Assembly (NCBI RefSeq): GCF_013426895.1
Contig: NZ_AP023175.1
Span: 2,639,869 to 2,703,868 of the forward strand
DNA length: 64,000 bases
Reading direction: 5' to 3'
Source: Paraburkholderia largidicola
GTDB taxonomy: Bacteria; Pseudomonadota; Gammaproteobacteria; Burkholderiales; Burkholderiaceae
Below, one piece after another: positions 1-9,775 of this stretch (position 1 is its first letter; the number at the start of each line of letters is the position of its first letter). The position numbers were made by a program, and so were the translations under genes. The notes below the pieces were generated by a model. The model was not told where the DNA came from. It saw only the letters and a program-made list of their open reading frames with translations, and made no database searches.

Positions 1-869
1 TAACGATGCTCGGGTTGAGCCCTCTGAGCCGCGTTGTCACACGAGCCGAGGAGATGTCGATCAACCGTCTCAGGCAACCTTTGCCGAAGCTCGCCAACTC
101 GGGTGAATTGCTGGAACTGGGGCAGGCGTTCAACGGCATGCTGGCGCGTCTGGACGACGCGTTCACACGCTTGAACGAGTTCTCCTCGAATCTCGCACAT
201 GATCTGCGCACTCCGCTCACGAACTTGCGGGCAGCGGCTCAGTTTGCGCTCGCGCAATCACGTGCTGCGCCCGAATACCGCGAAGTCATTGAATCGAGCC
301 TAAGCGAATACGAGCGCTTGTCCCGAATGATCGACGACATGCTTTTTCTCGCGCGCGCCGAGCGGGCTGACCTGGTGTTGTCGATCCGCGAGTTCGACGC
401 GGCGGCGGAAGCAGGTCACGTCGTTGGCTTTTACGAATCGCTGGCACGAGCGTCGAATATCACTATCGATATCCGTGGAGAGGGGTTCATCTATGCCGAC
501 CTGTTGTTGTATCAGCGCGCGGTTAGCAATTTGCTCGCTAATTCGATCGCGTACGCGCCGCGCCATTCGACGATCGACGTCGAATGTCGGGAGGAACCGG
601 GTGCGGTAATGGTTCTGTTGACCGACCGTGGTCCAGGCGTTGCACCGCCCCATGCGGAACGAATCTTCGAACGTTTCTATCGCACCGGGCAAGCCCGCCA
701 AAACGACATCTCCAGCGGAGCAGGACTCGGGCTTGCCATCGTCAAATCAATCATGGATTTGCACCGCGGATCGTGCGGTGTGAAAAGTGATCCCGCTATC
801 GGCACGACGTTCTGGTTGCGGTTTGTGTCACAGGAAGAGCCGACGGGCGCACCCTCGCGAAAAGCCTAA
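1..869 (+). CDS. Sensor histidine kinase, 5'-truncated by window edge
   Basis: This is the C-terminal part of a membrane sensor histidine kinase that would phosphorylate a response regulator. The visible protein begins inside the end of the last membrane segment and HAMP linker (LSPLSRVVTRAEEMS), then shows the HisKA phosphoacceptor helix (SSNLAHDLRTPLTNL), the N box (RAVSNLLANSIAYAPR) and the G boxes ([21 protein letters not shown]). It is closely paralogous to the complete kinase at 4752-6209, whose equivalent region starts about 200 residues in, so the true start lies upstream of the window. The H-box style resembles the heavy-metal (CusS/IrlS) class. No response regulator follows it here; one may precede it outside the window. 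The ligand is unknown. Confidence 0.93.
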   Translation, partial: TMLGLSPLSRVVTRAEEMSINRLRQPLPKLANSGELLELGQAFNGMLARLDDAFTRLNEFSSNLAHDLRTPLTNLRAAAQFALAQSRAAPEYREVIESSLSEYERLSRMIDDMLFLARAERADLVLSIREFDAAAEAGHVVGFYESLARASNITIDIRGEGFIYADLLLYQRAVSNLLANSIAYAPRHSTIDVECREEPGAVMVLLTDRGPGVAPPHAERIFERFYRTGQARQNDISSGAGLGLAIVKSIMDLHRGSCGVKSDPAIGTTFWLRFVSQEEPTGAPSRKA

Positions 870-1165
870 GCAGGTTTTGACATTATTGATCCGCGCGCGA
901 ATCATCAGGCGTGGTTTCCGGGAGACATAAACAATAAAGAGAACTCGATGTCTTGGCGCATCACGGGCTTTTTATTTCATTGAAAACAATCTTCTATGCG
1001 TATTGGTCAGATAACCGTTCTTTTTCTGAAATCAACTGTAGTGCCGTGCTAAAGCGGAAGTGCTTCAAATCGATGGAATACTTTGGAATCTGACTCGTCA
1101 GATCACCGATTGCTTTTGCTGTTCCGGCGGTCGGGGAGATTTCCATGTACCTAGGAGTTTGAAGC

Positions 1166-2326
1166 ATGAAACAACATATTATTCTTGCCTGTGCGGTATG
1201 TACCTTTGCCGTGAGTGCGCATGCGCAAAGCAGCGTGACCCTTTACGGCTCAATCGACGCAGGGATCACCTACGCGAACAACGTCGGCGGGAAGAGTGTC
1301 TGGCAGCAGGGTAGCGGCAACCTGTCGGACAACTACTTTGGCTTGCGCGGTGCCGAGGATCTCGGCGGCGGCCTGAAGGCCATCTTTACGATGGAGAGCG
1401 GCTTCGATCTGAACAACGGCGGCTTCCATAACAGCGACGATGTTTTCAACCGGCAGGCTTTCGTCGGTCTGAAGAGTGACCAGTACGGCGCTGTGACGCT
1501 GGGCCGTCAATACGATTCGACCTCGGAGTATCTCGGACCGCTGTCGGCGGCAGGCGGAGGCTTCGGAAACAATCTCGCCGGTCACCCGTTCGACAACGAC
1601 AACCTCGCGCAGACGGTCTCGACCAAAAATGCCATCAAGTACACAAGCTCGAACTATGCGGGCATGCAGGTCGGTGCCATGTATGGCTTCAGCAACGACG
1701 CGAACGGCTTTGCCAACGGCCGCACGTGGAGCCTTGGCGCCAGGTACGGTACCGGTCCGTTGAACGTCGCGGCCGGTTACACGCAGTCGAACAATTCAGG
1801 CGGACTCGGGGCGCCGAACAGCGCAGCGTCGGCGAGCCAGAACATTTCGGCCACGCTTCAGCGCACGTATGGTCTGGGCGCAACCTATGCATTCGGTCCT
1901 GCACAGGTCGGGCTCGTGTGGACGCACTCACAGCTCGACGGTCTCGCAAGCCTCTCGAGTGGCGGTGCTGCATTGCCCGGTCTCACGGGGATGAACCTGC
2001 ACCTCGACAACTATGAAATCAACGGCCAATACCGTGTTACGCCGGCGCTGGCGGTCGTCAGTTCCTACACGTTCACCGACGGCACAGTGACGGGCAACAG
2101 CAGCGGCAATTCTCCGAAGTGGCACACATTCGTTCTGGGTACGGACTATTCGCTCAGCAAGCGTACCGACGTGTACCTGGCCGGCGTGTACCAGCACGCT
2201 TCGGGCTCGCTTGGTTATGACGCGAACGGTAACGGCATCACGAACGTGGCATCCATCAATATGCTGACACCGTCGTCGACCAACAACCAGGTTGCGGCAA
2301 CGATCGGGTTGCGTCACCGCTTCTGA
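1166..2326 (+). CDS. Gram-negative porin (Burkholderia OmpC-type)
   Basis: A 386-aa outer-membrane trimeric porin forming a water-filled channel for small solutes. It has an N-terminal signal peptide ending at AHAQ, followed by the characteristic first strand SSVTLYGSIDAGITY, the FGLRGAEDLGGGLKAIF block, the RQAFVGLKSDQYGAVTLGRQY block, and a C-terminal phenylalanine (RHRF) that serves as the BAM recognition signal. The length is normal for the family. It stands alone, followed by a stem-loop at 2339-2367, and faces the convergent MipA-like gene. The start at 1166 fits the signal peptide and follows a GGAG-like sequence (ctaggagtttgaagc). Substrate specificity cannot be read from the sequence. 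Confidence 0.95.
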   Translation: MKQHIILACAVCTFAVSAHAQSSVTLYGSIDAGITYANNVGGKSVWQQGSGNLSDNYFGLRGAEDLGGGLKAIFTMESGFDLNNGGFHNSDDVFNRQAFVGLKSDQYGAVTLGRQYDSTSEYLGPLSAAGGGFGNNLAGHPFDNDNLAQTVSTKNAIKYTSSNYAGMQVGAMYGFSNDANGFANGRTWSLGARYGTGPLNVAAGYTQSNNSGGLGAPNSAASASQNISATLQRTYGLGATYAFGPAQVGLVWTHSQLDGLASLSSGGAALPGLTGMNLHLDNYEINGQYRVTPALAVVSSYTFTDGTVTGNSSGNSPKWHTFVLGTDYSLSKRTDVYLAGVYQHASGSLGYDANGNGITNVASINMLTPSSTNNQVAATIGLRHRF

Positions 2327-2338
2327 TCGGCGCTGATC

Positions 2339-2367
2339 GGGCAGATGACGCAATGCGTCGTCTGCCC
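2339..2367 (+). terminator. Stem-loop after porin gene
   Basis: A 13-bp stem (GGGCAGATGACGC pairing with GCGTCGTCTGCCC, one G-T wobble) with a 3-nt loop sits 13 bases after the porin stop codon. There is no clear T-tract, so termination is inferred from position and stem strength. Confidence 0.55.
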
Positions 2368-2564
2368 TACGTGTGACCGACTTCGCCGATCGTCCTTCCG
2401 TGTCCCATGGTTGGACCGCGGTGGCGAAGGCTCGCTTGTCAAAGCGAGGTGACGTTAGCAGACAGAATGCGCGAAGCAATGCGCACGATGCGACGTGTGC
2501 GGAAGCGTCTTTCAGCGCGTGGAAATGAAACCGGGTCGCGCGCGTACGGGACTGCGCTGAAGAG

Positions 2565-2598
2565 TGCGGTATGCATGTGTCGGCACATGCATACCGCA
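2565..2598. terminator. Perfect 15-bp stem-loop between convergent genes
   Basis: TGCGGTATGCATGTG pairs perfectly with CACATGCATACCGCA around a 4-nt loop. It lies 9 bases past the stop of the minus-strand MipA-like gene and after the porin, so it could stop transcription from either side. No T-tract is present. Confidence 0.5.
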
Positions 2599-2607
2599 AC
2601 GACGGAA

Positions 2608-3360
2608 TTAAAAGCGGTACGCTAGACCAACCGATCCGAAGAGGGCAGCCTTGTGTTCCACGACGGGGCTGTCGGCTGCGTCACCCACCAGGCTCGACAC
2701 GCCCAGCACGGCTGCCGTGCTCCAATGCGGGTTGATCTGGTGTTTCCAGGTGACGCTTGCATCAACCCCCTTGATACCCGCTGAAGGCGAATATGCGGCG
2801 AGCCTCGACTGGCTGGCGACTGACTCCTGCCCGGTCACGCCGAAATAGGTGTTCATATAGTCTTCGTTACCGAAAGTCGCACCCACGGCCAGATGAACCG
2901 TGTTCTTCGGCGTGGCCAAAGCGGTGTAACCGCCCGTGAGACGGACTTTCAGACCATATCCGTCGTGCGTCGCCTGCAGGGCGTTGAGCGACGCGCGCCA
3001 TCTGCCGTGACGCCAATCGACGAAAGCGCCAAGGCGGGCCGTGTTGGAAATGTCATCGGTTCCTGCCAGGCGGGAGGAATCGTCAGCATCCCGCCCGAAG
3101 TCGAACTGCGCGATCAAACCTGTCGAAAATCCAGCCCCGATCGGATAGCGTATTCCGGCTGAGAGACCGGAAACAAAAAAGAGCCCATTGTCATAGGCGA
3201 ACACAGGCAGAGGCAGTGCGCGGTACGATGCCGCGCCGTCGTATTTGGGCATGACGTTGACTTGTGCGCCAAGCGAGGCCTCGGCCGGGTAGGCGGGGCT
3301 GGATGGGATTGCCATGGCTGCGCCAATGGTTAGCGCCGCTGCGACGTGAAGATATCGCAT
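2608..3360 (-). CDS. MipA/OmpV family outer membrane protein
   Basis: A 250-aa protein with a signal peptide (MRYLHVAAALTIGAAMAI... cleaved near AYPAEA) followed by an alternating beta-strand pattern that ends in LAYRF, an outer-membrane C-terminal signature. The order of blocks (MPKYDGAASYRALPLPVFAYDNGLFF near the start, WRASLNALQATHDGYGLKV mid-protein, TWKHQINPHWSTAAVLGVSSLVGDA late) fits MipA/OmpV. In enterics MipA scaffolds MltA-PBP1B, but most family members have no assigned role, so function here is inferred only as an outer-membrane barrel. It is monocistronic, with an AT-rich upstream region. Confidence 0.85.
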   Translation of the reverse strand: MRYLHVAAALTIGAAMAIPSSPAYPAEASLGAQVNVMPKYDGAASYRALPLPVFAYDNGLFFVSGLSAGIRYPIGAGFSTGLIAQFDFGRDADDSSRLAGTDDISNTARLGAFVDWRHGRWRASLNALQATHDGYGLKVRLTGGYTALATPKNTVHLAVGATFGNEDYMNTYFGVTGQESVASQSRLAAYSPSAGIKGVDASVTWKHQINPHWSTAAVLGVSSLVGDAADSPVVEHKAALFGSVGLAYRF

Positions 3361-4132
3361 GAATAATTCCTTGAATGATCGACCTGATGGGTCAGGGCTG
3401 ACAATTGCGCCAGGACGTCTGGCGGCTATGTCGGGTGCGAAGTTCTTGTAGATCGGCTTCGTCAGGGGCGTAACAACTGCGGTGTTGGCATGCGCTTGAA
3501 CGCAAGGTCGATGCGCTGTCGCGGAGAACAGCCGTGACAGAGAGCAGTGTTGAAGGCCTGGAAGGTCAAACGTCGTTGGTGGCTCTTAAAAATTGAATTG
3601 GTGAGTGAAGTTACTGATCATGATCTGGCGTCTTTAAGAAAAGAAAAAATGTGACCTTAATGAGTAGGCATGCTTATCAATGATTGATTGAGTAAGACGA
3701 GAATTTAATTGCCAGGAATTTTTACTCTACCGTCGTTCTAAAGAAAACACCGTCCAGATTGGTCATTTCTCGAACTCGAGTTGTCGTTTGAATAACGGAA
3801 TTTATGTTGAATCAAAGATTTGATTCATGCTTGAAGTTGAAGCCGAGACTCGTGATACAAAAAGCCTTTTAGTCTTCGTTTTGGACCCTATGAAGCAACG
3901 GGGAGAATCGGGCATCGTGTGGTTATGCCGCCTATAGCCGAGCCGACGATGCCCACACGAAGCGAACCCAAGGCGAAATTCACTGGAACCCTCCGAGGCG
4001 GGGAAACTGGAAGTGATCGCGTCGGTGATGTCAGGCGAGAACGGAAGGTCGACTGACGTGTGCCCCTTGACTCGATATCGAAGCAAAGCCGGCTGATAGA
4101 CCTCGTTATCAGAATCCCTTTAGAACAGGAAA
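3361..4132. other. AT-rich intergenic region, no gene seen
   Basis: This 772-bp stretch separates the divergent MipA-like gene and the secreted-protein gene. Roughly 3590-3870 is strikingly AT-rich for this genome, with runs such as aagaaaagaaaaaatg. Short open frames on both strands lack family features and codon bias. It probably holds the promoters of both flanking genes, but I could not place boxes confidently. Confidence 0.5.
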
Positions 4133-4762
4133 ATGCGGATGAATAAAGCAGCAACTCTGGCAGTGGCAGTCATCGTGAGCGTTGGAATGACATCATGGGC
4201 GAGTGCGCAGACCGCTCAAGCCGCTCGAACCGCTTCAGGCACGCAAGAGCAATCCGCACTCGCCACGCGCGTACAGTCGCTTCTCGCGAAAGCGTCCCCG
4301 GTGGAGATCAGGGCCAAAATATCGGATATCGACCGGGCTTCGCGCATCATGACGTTGCATGGGAAGAAGGGGCACGACATCGACGTCGCGATCGGGCCGC
4401 AGGTCGACAATTTCGATCAGCTTCGGGTGGGCGACGACGTCGAAGTGCTCTACAAAAACGCACTGCTGGTGTCTGCCGACAAGGTCGGAGACGCGGACAA
4501 GGGCATTCGCAAACGCGTTGATTCGAGCGTGTATCAGTCGACACCGTCGGGATACAGCGCCGCGCGCCAGGTCGAGGTTCAGGCGACGGTGCTGCATATG
4601 GACGCGAAAAAGCGCGAGGTGCGGTTGCGTGGCGCCTATCGGACCGTTACGCTCGTAGTCGGTCCCGATATCGATTTCAAGACTTTAACAGTGGGCGATA
4701 CCGTTCACGCCGTATTCGTGTCGGCCTATGCGACGCGAGTGACGCCAATTAATGCACGTTGA
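4133..4762 (+). CDS. Secreted hypothetical protein with two tandem beta-rich repeats
   Basis: A 209-aa protein with a signal peptide (cleavage near ASAQTAQ). The mature part contains two related units: one starting [19 protein letters not shown] and containing [21 protein letters not shown], the second starting [19 protein letters not shown] and containing [20 protein letters not shown]. Both share 'hydrophobic-D-R/K... GP..D.F..L.VGD.V', suggesting two small beta-barrel domains. An ACAGGA ribosome site precedes ATG 4133; ATG 4139 is an alternative. The end overlaps the start of the sensor kinase at 4752, so the two are probably co-transcribed, and the protein may be a periplasmic partner of that kinase. 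I do not recognise a named family. Confidence 0.8.
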   Translation: MRMNKAATLAVAVIVSVGMTSWASAQTAQAARTASGTQEQSALATRVQSLLAKASPVEIRAKISDIDRASRIMTLHGKKGHDIDVAIGPQVDNFDQLRVGDDVEVLYKNALLVSADKVGDADKGIRKRVDSSVYQSTPSGYSAARQVEVQATVLHMDAKKREVRLRGAYRTVTLVVGPDIDFKTLTVGDTVHAVFVSAYATRVTPINAR

Positions 4763-6209
4763 TGCGCGTTGGCGTGCGAAACCGATGATCAATCGGTTTG
4801 CGCCGCGAAGCCTGGGGGCGAGACTTACCGCGCTGATTTTCTTCTCTACGTCGATCATTCTGGCGCTCAGCGGTGCCGCGCTTTACGAGGCGCTGCGCAG
4901 CCGTATGGCCGTCTCGGCAGGCGGTCATATGCAGACCACGCTGGAGGCCCTGCAGGTCGATCTCGCCAGCGTGCGCGCGACGACCGACATCTCGAACCAT
5001 CCTCATGTCTGGACCGATCAGATGGATGGCCATCAGAACATGGACATGGCCATCTACGATATGGCCGGGAACCGTCTCGTCGGCACGAGCGGCTTTCAGA
5101 CATCCGCAGTGCTTCGCGACCTGTCGTCAGACACACGGACGGCTGCGTTCGATACCCGAGGTGCAAGGTTCCGCTATCTCACGGCGGTGACGCGGCTCGC
5201 GGGGGCGGGCTGCGTTTCCGTGCGCGTCGTCGTCCAGTACGACAAGTCGGACAACCTGGCGTCATTGCGCGCACATGCATGGACGATCGTGCTGATCGAA
5301 GTCGTGGGCGTAGGGATAGCGGCCGCCTTTGCCTATGCGATTGCCGTGTTCGGACTAAGCCCGCTTCGGCGCTTCGTCTCATACGCAGAAGAGATGTCGT
5401 CGAGCCGACTGGCGCAACCTTTGTCGGGATTCGATACTTCGGAAGAACTCAAGGAATTGGAGCACGCCTTTAACGGCATGCGGGAAAGACTGAACGATTC
5501 GTTTACGCGCCTCAGCCAGTTTTCCTCGAACCTCGCGCACGATATGCGTACGCCGTTGACCAATCTGCAGGCGGCCGCGCAGGTGGCGCTTTCGCAGCCG
5601 CGCACAGCGGAGGAATACCGTGACGTCATGGAATCGAGCGTGGACGAGTATCGGCGTCTTTCCTGGATGATCGAAGACATGCTCTTCCTTGCCCGATCCG
5701 AGGCGACGCATGCGGTCGGCGAGCTTCGCCGGCTCGACGCCGTAGCGGAGGCCGAACGGGTTGCCGGTTACTACGAGCCGATGGCGTCGGATGCGGAAGT
5801 CACGATCGTGGTGAGTGGGTGCGCCACCGTTCGCGCGAACCTGTTGCTCTATCAGCGTGCGTTGAGCAATCTGCTTTCCAATGCGCTCGCGCACGCACCG
5901 CGCGGATCGGCTGTTCTGGTCGATTGCCGGGAGGAGGGCGGTGTAGCGGAAATCACCGTTACGGATGCTGGCGTCGGTATAGAGGGAAAGCACGTCGAGC
6001 GCGTCTTCGAACGGTTTTACCGTGTCGATCCATCGCGGCGCAACTCCGGATCAGGTACAGGCCTCGGGCTGGCGATCGTGAAGTCGATCATGGAAAGCCA
6101 TGGCGGCCAATGTGGTGTGGAAAGCCGGCCGGGTGTGCGCACGACGTTCTGGCTTCGCTTTCCCGCTGGCGATGTAAGACCGGATGCTGACACGAGCCAA
6201 CCACGCTGA
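4752..6209 (+). CDS. Two-component sensor histidine kinase (heavy-metal type)
   Basis: A complete membrane sensor kinase of 485 aa (474 aa if it starts at ATG 4785, MINRFAPRS, which fits the usual N-terminus better). It has a first membrane helix ([20 protein letters not shown]), a periplasmic domain of about 130 residues, a second helix ([22 protein letters not shown]), a HAMP linker ([15 protein letters not shown]), the H box ([15 protein letters not shown]), N box ([16 protein letters not shown]) and G boxes ([21 protein letters not shown]). It overlaps the upstream secreted-protein gene by 11 bases. No response regulator is adjacent; the orphan OmpR-type regulators at 13607 and 19034 are possible partners. 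The signal is unknown. Confidence 0.93.
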   Translation: MHVDARWRAKPMINRFAPRSLGARLTALIFFSTSIILALSGAALYEALRSRMAVSAGGHMQTTLEALQVDLASVRATTDISNHPHVWTDQMDGHQNMDMAIYDMAGNRLVGTSGFQTSAVLRDLSSDTRTAAFDTRGARFRYLTAVTRLAGAGCVSVRVVVQYDKSDNLASLRAHAWTIVLIEVVGVGIAAAFAYAIAVFGLSPLRRFVSYAEEMSSSRLAQPLSGFDTSEELKELEHAFNGMRERLNDSFTRLSQFSSNLAHDMRTPLTNLQAAAQVALSQPRTAEEYRDVMESSVDEYRRLSWMIEDMLFLARSEATHAVGELRRLDAVAEAERVAGYYEPMASDAEVTIVVSGCATVRANLLLYQRALSNLLSNALAHAPRGSAVLVDCREEGGVAEITVTDAGVGIEGKHVERVFERFYRVDPSRRNSGSGTGLGLAIVKSIMESHGGQCGVESRPGVRTTFWLRFPAGDVRPDADTSQPR

Positions 6210-6580
6210 TCGGAATGTCCGGCAACGCAAATCGTCAATCAGGTATCGAAACTAACGGCGTGCCGCGTGGCGCGGCCAAAAAAACGGGCGACCGAAGTCG
6301 CCCGAAACGGAGGTCGATCGAGCACTCCGTTGGGTAACAGAGAACTTCGATACTGGACACATCAGCGACGCGCACCATCGACTCGCCGCTGACAGAACGA
6401 TTCTGTCGCATGACTCATCACGTCGCATTGCCAGGGATCAATAGCAAGGGATGCGCGGCTCAATTCTGCATCGGCCGTTCTCGAGCTTCCGGCCACATGT
6501 CGCGCGCGTACCTCGAAGCGTCGACCATGACGTAAATCTCATGTCCGCGTCATGGAAGCGCACCGCCCCGACGGCATGCT
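6210..6580. other. Intergenic region, no gene seen
   Basis: Between the sensor kinase and the EAL gene. Apart from the stem-loop at 6278-6304 I see no convincing gene. It should contain the EAL gene promoter, which I could not pinpoint. Confidence 0.5.
6278..6304 (-). terminator. Possible minus-strand terminator
   Basis: A perfect 8-bp stem CGGGCGAC/GTCGCCCG with a CGAA loop is preceded on the plus strand by seven A residues, which read as a T-tract for minus-strand transcription. No minus-strand gene lies immediately upstream, so either an antisense RNA ends here or the hairpin serves the kinase mRNA without a T-tract. Confidence 0.4.
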
Positions 6581-7444
6581 ATGTACTCTGCCTGTCAATC
6601 GCACGACTTTATGATCTCCGAACTCGCATTACCCGAGCAGCTAAGACTGGCCATCGCCCGTAAGACACTCGAGGTGTTTTATCAGCCTGTCGTCAGGCTT
6701 GCCGACAACAAATGCGTCGGTGTCGAATCGCTACTCAGGTGGCGGCTGCACGGACAGGATATCTCGCCGGAGATCTTTGTTGGCGTGGCTGAAGAGCATC
6801 GGCTCATGGCACCCTTGACCGATTTCGTGCTCCATAAGAGCCTCGAGGATCTGGCTTGCATACTGAGTTCTGACCGGTCATTTCGCGTATCGATCAATGT
6901 CGGCAGCGACGATCTACGCAGTGTCCGCTTCCTCGACGTGCTCGCACAAGCGTTGAAATGGACGGGCGTGCACGCCTCGCAAGTGGGAATCGAAGCGACG
7001 GAACGAGGCTTCATGCATCCGGACGCAACGCGCAGCGTCATTGCCGCGCTCAGGTGGGCGGGACATCCTGTTTATATCGACGACTTTGGGACGGGCTATT
7101 CGTGTCTTTCCTACCTCGGGACCTTTCACGTCGATGCCCTGAAGCTCGACAAGGCGTTCGTCAGTCCCGTCGAGAATGCTCACGCCAGTTGCGTAGTGGC
7201 GCCGCGCATCATCGCGATGGCGCACGACCTGGGCATGGAGATCGTCGCCGAAGGCATCGAATCGGCGGCGCAGGCAGAGTATCTGCTGGATAAAGGCGTG
7301 CAGTACGGACAGGGCTGGTACTTCGCCAAAGCCATGCCGATTAGCGAACTGGTGCCGTGGCTAGAGCAGCATGCACAGTCGGGGAAGAAGGGTGAGCGTG
7401 GGCGTTGCGCCGGTGCGCCGCATTTGCAGTTATTGCGCGCGTAA
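6581..7444 (+). CDS. EAL-domain cyclic-di-GMP phosphodiesterase
   Basis: A 287-aa cytoplasmic protein that is essentially a lone EAL domain, predicted to hydrolyse cyclic di-GMP to pGpG. The catalytic signature is intact: the EAL variant ESLLRW, substrate and metal residues in INVGSDDL, EATERGF and the DDFGTGYSCLSYL loop, the catalytic lysine in ALKLDKAF, the AEGIES glutamate and the final QGWYFAKAMP. No sensory or GGDEF domain is attached, so it is regulated by expression or by partners. ATG 6611 (MISELALPEQ) is an equally good start. The stop codon lies against the terminator of the convergent ABC operon. Confidence 0.9.
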   Translation: MYSACQSHDFMISELALPEQLRLAIARKTLEVFYQPVVRLADNKCVGVESLLRWRLHGQDISPEIFVGVAEEHRLMAPLTDFVLHKSLEDLACILSSDRSFRVSINVGSDDLRSVRFLDVLAQALKWTGVHASQVGIEATERGFMHPDATRSVIAALRWAGHPVYIDDFGTGYSCLSYLGTFHVDALKLDKAFVSPVENAHASCVVAPRIIAMAHDLGMEIVAEGIESAAQAEYLLDKGVQYGQGWYFAKAMPISELVPWLEQHAQSGKKGERGRCAGAPHLQLLRA

Positions 7445-7475
7445 AAAAGAGCGAAGCCCGCAAAGGCTCCGCTCT
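7443..7475 (-). terminator. Rho-independent terminator of the sugar ABC operon
   Basis: On the minus strand AGAGCGGAGCC pairs with GGCTTCGCTCT (one mismatch, 6-nt loop) and is followed by six T residues. It lies about 40 bases after the binding-protein stop codon and overlaps the end of the EAL gene, so the two convergent units are packed tightly. Confidence 0.8.
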
Positions 7476-7516
7476 CAGGCAAACTCAGTCAACTGCATTA
7501 AAGCATCTGCAATTCA

Positions 7517-8659
7517 TTACCCACAAGCAGGCGCTGCCTTCTTGCACGCATCGGCCAGTTGCGGCGGCGGATCTTTCTTGAACACCGTCTTGTACGATTC
7601 GAGCACGTTGGATTGAACGACGGGCAGCGATTGCACGCCGATCCATGCCGGCGGCGTCTGACCGATCAGCGCCTTCATCATCGCCATCGCTTCGGCGACA
7701 CCCTGGTCGTACGGACGCTGCGAACCCGTTGCCTTGAGCGGACCGCCCTTGGCGATTTCGATTGCCGATTCAAGTCCGAGATCGACCGTCGTCACGGGCG
7801 TATTGATGCCTTGTGCGCGCATCGACGTCAGCGTGTCGAGCGCGGGCTGGTCCCATACGGCAAACACGCCCTTCACGTCGGGATTCGCGGTGAGGAAGTC
7901 GCCCGCAATCTGGCCGACCTTCGACGGGTCCGTGAACGCGACCTGCTTGACCTTGATGTCGGGGCGATTCTTCTTCAGCCACTCGTTGACGGCCTTCGTG
8001 CGCTCCGTCGTACTGAAGTAGTCGACGCCGAAGTTCACGAGACCGACCGTGCCGCCTTTCGGTACGCACGATGCAAGTACCTTCGCCGCGATCTGGCCAT
8101 TGCCCTCGCTATCCGCGGACACCATCGCCGCGTACTGCTCGGGATGCTTGAGGCCTGTCGGCACGTTGTCCATGAACACGAGCTTGATGCCTGCCTGCGA
8201 GACCTTCTTGTAGGTGGCAGCCGTCGCCGTGCCGTCGACGGGAATCGAAATGATGCCGTCAGGATGGCGCTGGATCGTGTTTTCGATGTCGGCGATCTGC
8301 TTGTCGACCTGATACTCGGCCGATGCCGTGCCGATCACTTCGACGCCGTATTTCTTCAGCGTATCGGTGATGCCGGCGACCTGGAGTTGCGACCAGTCGA
8401 GGTTCATCGTCTGCATCGAGATGCCGACCTTGAACTTGCCGGCCTTGACCTTCGCGGCCTCGGCATCCGTCAGCTTGACGGCATCAGCGGATGCTGCCTT
8501 CTCGCCATTCGGTCCTTGCCCGACGATGCCCGCCGGTCCAATCGATTTCGCAGGCAGGCTCGTGCATGCCTGCGCAAACGCCTGCGAACAGCACATGGCC
8601 AGCGCAGTCGCCGCCACCACACTCGCCAGCCTCGCTCCTGATACACGACGGTCGTTCAT
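7517..8659 (-). CDS. Sugar ABC transporter periplasmic binding protein
   Basis: A 380-aa type-1 periplasmic binding protein (ribose/xylose class) that would deliver a sugar or sugar-like ligand to the permease. It has a signal peptide (core ASVVAATALAMCCSQAFA), a long linker, then the first lobe KVGISMQTMNLDWSQLQ, the hinge block PDGIISIPVDGTAT, and the second lobe with GTVGLVNFGVDYFSTTER, GVFAVWDQPALDTL and a TTVDLGLESA block. It is the last gene of the operon after ATPase and permease, separated from the permease by 117 bases. The ligand cannot be deduced; the long N-terminal extension before the first strand is slightly unusual. Confidence 0.9.
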   Translation of the reverse strand: MNDRRVSGARLASVVAATALAMCCSQAFAQACTSLPAKSIGPAGIVGQGPNGEKAASADAVKLTDAEAAKVKAGKFKVGISMQTMNLDWSQLQVAGITDTLKKYGVEVIGTASAEYQVDKQIADIENTIQRHPDGIISIPVDGTATAATYKKVSQAGIKLVFMDNVPTGLKHPEQYAAMVSADSEGNGQIAAKVLASCVPKGGTVGLVNFGVDYFSTTERTKAVNEWLKKNRPDIKVKQVAFTDPSKVGQIAGDFLTANPDVKGVFAVWDQPALDTLTSMRAQGINTPVTTVDLGLESAIEIAKGGPLKATGSQRPYDQGVAEAMAMMKALIGQTPPAWIGVQSLPVVQSNVLESYKTVFKKDPPPQLADACKKAAPACG

Positions 8660-8776
8660 GTTTTCCTCCGTTGGTCGTGATGTACTGCGTCTCCTGCCGT
8701 TTTTGGAATTGCCCTTTTTGGCCCGACGCGCAACGCCGCATGCGCAAGAGGCCGATCGACTGTCACCGCTGAATGT

Positions 8777-9775
8777 TCATTTGCGGGTGAACGCGACTGC
8801 CGCGACGATGATGACGCCCTTGATGACGAGTTGCAGCGACGAACTGACGCCGAGCAACACGAGGCCGTTATTCAGCGTGCCGATGATCAGACTGCCGAGC
8901 AGCGTGCCGAGAATGAAGCCGCGTCCGCCGAACAGACTGCAGCCGCCCAGCGTGACGGATGCGATCACGTCGAGTTCCATGCCCTGCACGACGTCCGGCC
9001 GCGCCGCATGCGAACGCGCCGACAGCACGAGCGCGGCGAGACCGGCCAGCACGCCTGTCAGCACGAACGCGAGCGTCGTCACGCGCCGGATGTTGATGCC
9101 CGAATAGAGCGCGGCAGTCGGGTTGCCGCCTGCCGCGTAAATCTGCCGGCCGAACACGCTGTAGTGCAGCAGCAGGATGCCGCCGATCACGGCAAGCAGT
9201 GTCCACAGAATCGGCACGGGGACGCCCGCAATATCGCCTTCGCCGAAGATCGCGATGAAGTGATCGTTGGTGATGATCTCGGGGCGCGTGGTGGTGACCA
9301 TCAGCGCGAGGCCGCGCGCCGCGCTCAGCGTGCCGAGCGTGACGAGGAACGACGGAATGTTCAGGCGCGTCGTGACGAAGCCGTTGATCGCGCCGACGAT
9401 CGCGCCCGTGCCGATGCCCGCAATCGCGCCGACGATCCAGGTATCGCTGATATGCGACATCGCCAGCGCGGCCGACATGCCCGACAGCGCGAGCGCCGAG
9501 CCGACGGAGAGATCGATCTGCCGCGCGATGATCACGAACGTCATGCCGATCGCGATGATCGACACGAGGGCCGTCTGCCGCCCGATATTGAGGAAGTTGT
9601 CGATCGACAGAAACCACGGCGACGCGAAGCTGAACACCACCAGCAGAATCGCGAACGCGATATACAGCATGTACGGGCGATCGCCCTGTAGCAGACGCCG
9701 CGCAATGCGCCAGGCGCGGCCGTGACGCTGGGCGGCCTGTTGCTCGGCGGGCATGGGCGAAACGGACTCGTTCAT
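8777..9775 (-). CDS. Sugar ABC transporter permease (RbsC class)
   Basis: A 332-aa inner-membrane permease with about ten hydrophobic segments, of the BPD_transp_2 family. Typical blocks are FLSIDNFLNIGRQTALVSIIAIGMTFVII near the N-terminus, the IDLSVGSALALSGM loop, GAINGFVTTRLNIPSFLVTLGT and the late VTLGGCSLFGGRGFILGTLLGSLIIG. The start overlaps the ATPase stop codon in an ATGA arrangement (translational coupling). It forms the channel partner of the ATPase at 9772-11379 and the binding protein at 7517-8659. Confidence 0.93.
   Translation of the reverse strand: MNESVSPMPAEQQAAQRHGRAWRIARRLLQGDRPYMLYIAFAILLVVFSFASPWFLSIDNFLNIGRQTALVSIIAIGMTFVIIARQIDLSVGSALALSGMSAALAMSHISDTWIVGAIAGIGTGAIVGAINGFVTTRLNIPSFLVTLGTLSAARGLALMVTTTRPEIITNDHFIAIFGEGDIAGVPVPILWTLLAVIGGILLLHYSVFGRQIYAAGGNPTAALYSGINIRRVTTLAFVLTGVLAGLAALVLSARSHAARPDVVQGMELDVIASVTLGGCSLFGGRGFILGTLLGSLIIGTLNNGLVLLGVSSSLQLVIKGVIIVAAVAFTRK

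Noticed and set aside
3802..4154. Minus-strand small genes in the AT-rich gap
   Set aside because: Two overlapping frames of under 95 codons without ribosome sites, signal or family features.
6451..6663. Small plus-strand gene before the EAL gene
   Set aside because: It overlaps the EAL start in another frame and has no supporting features.
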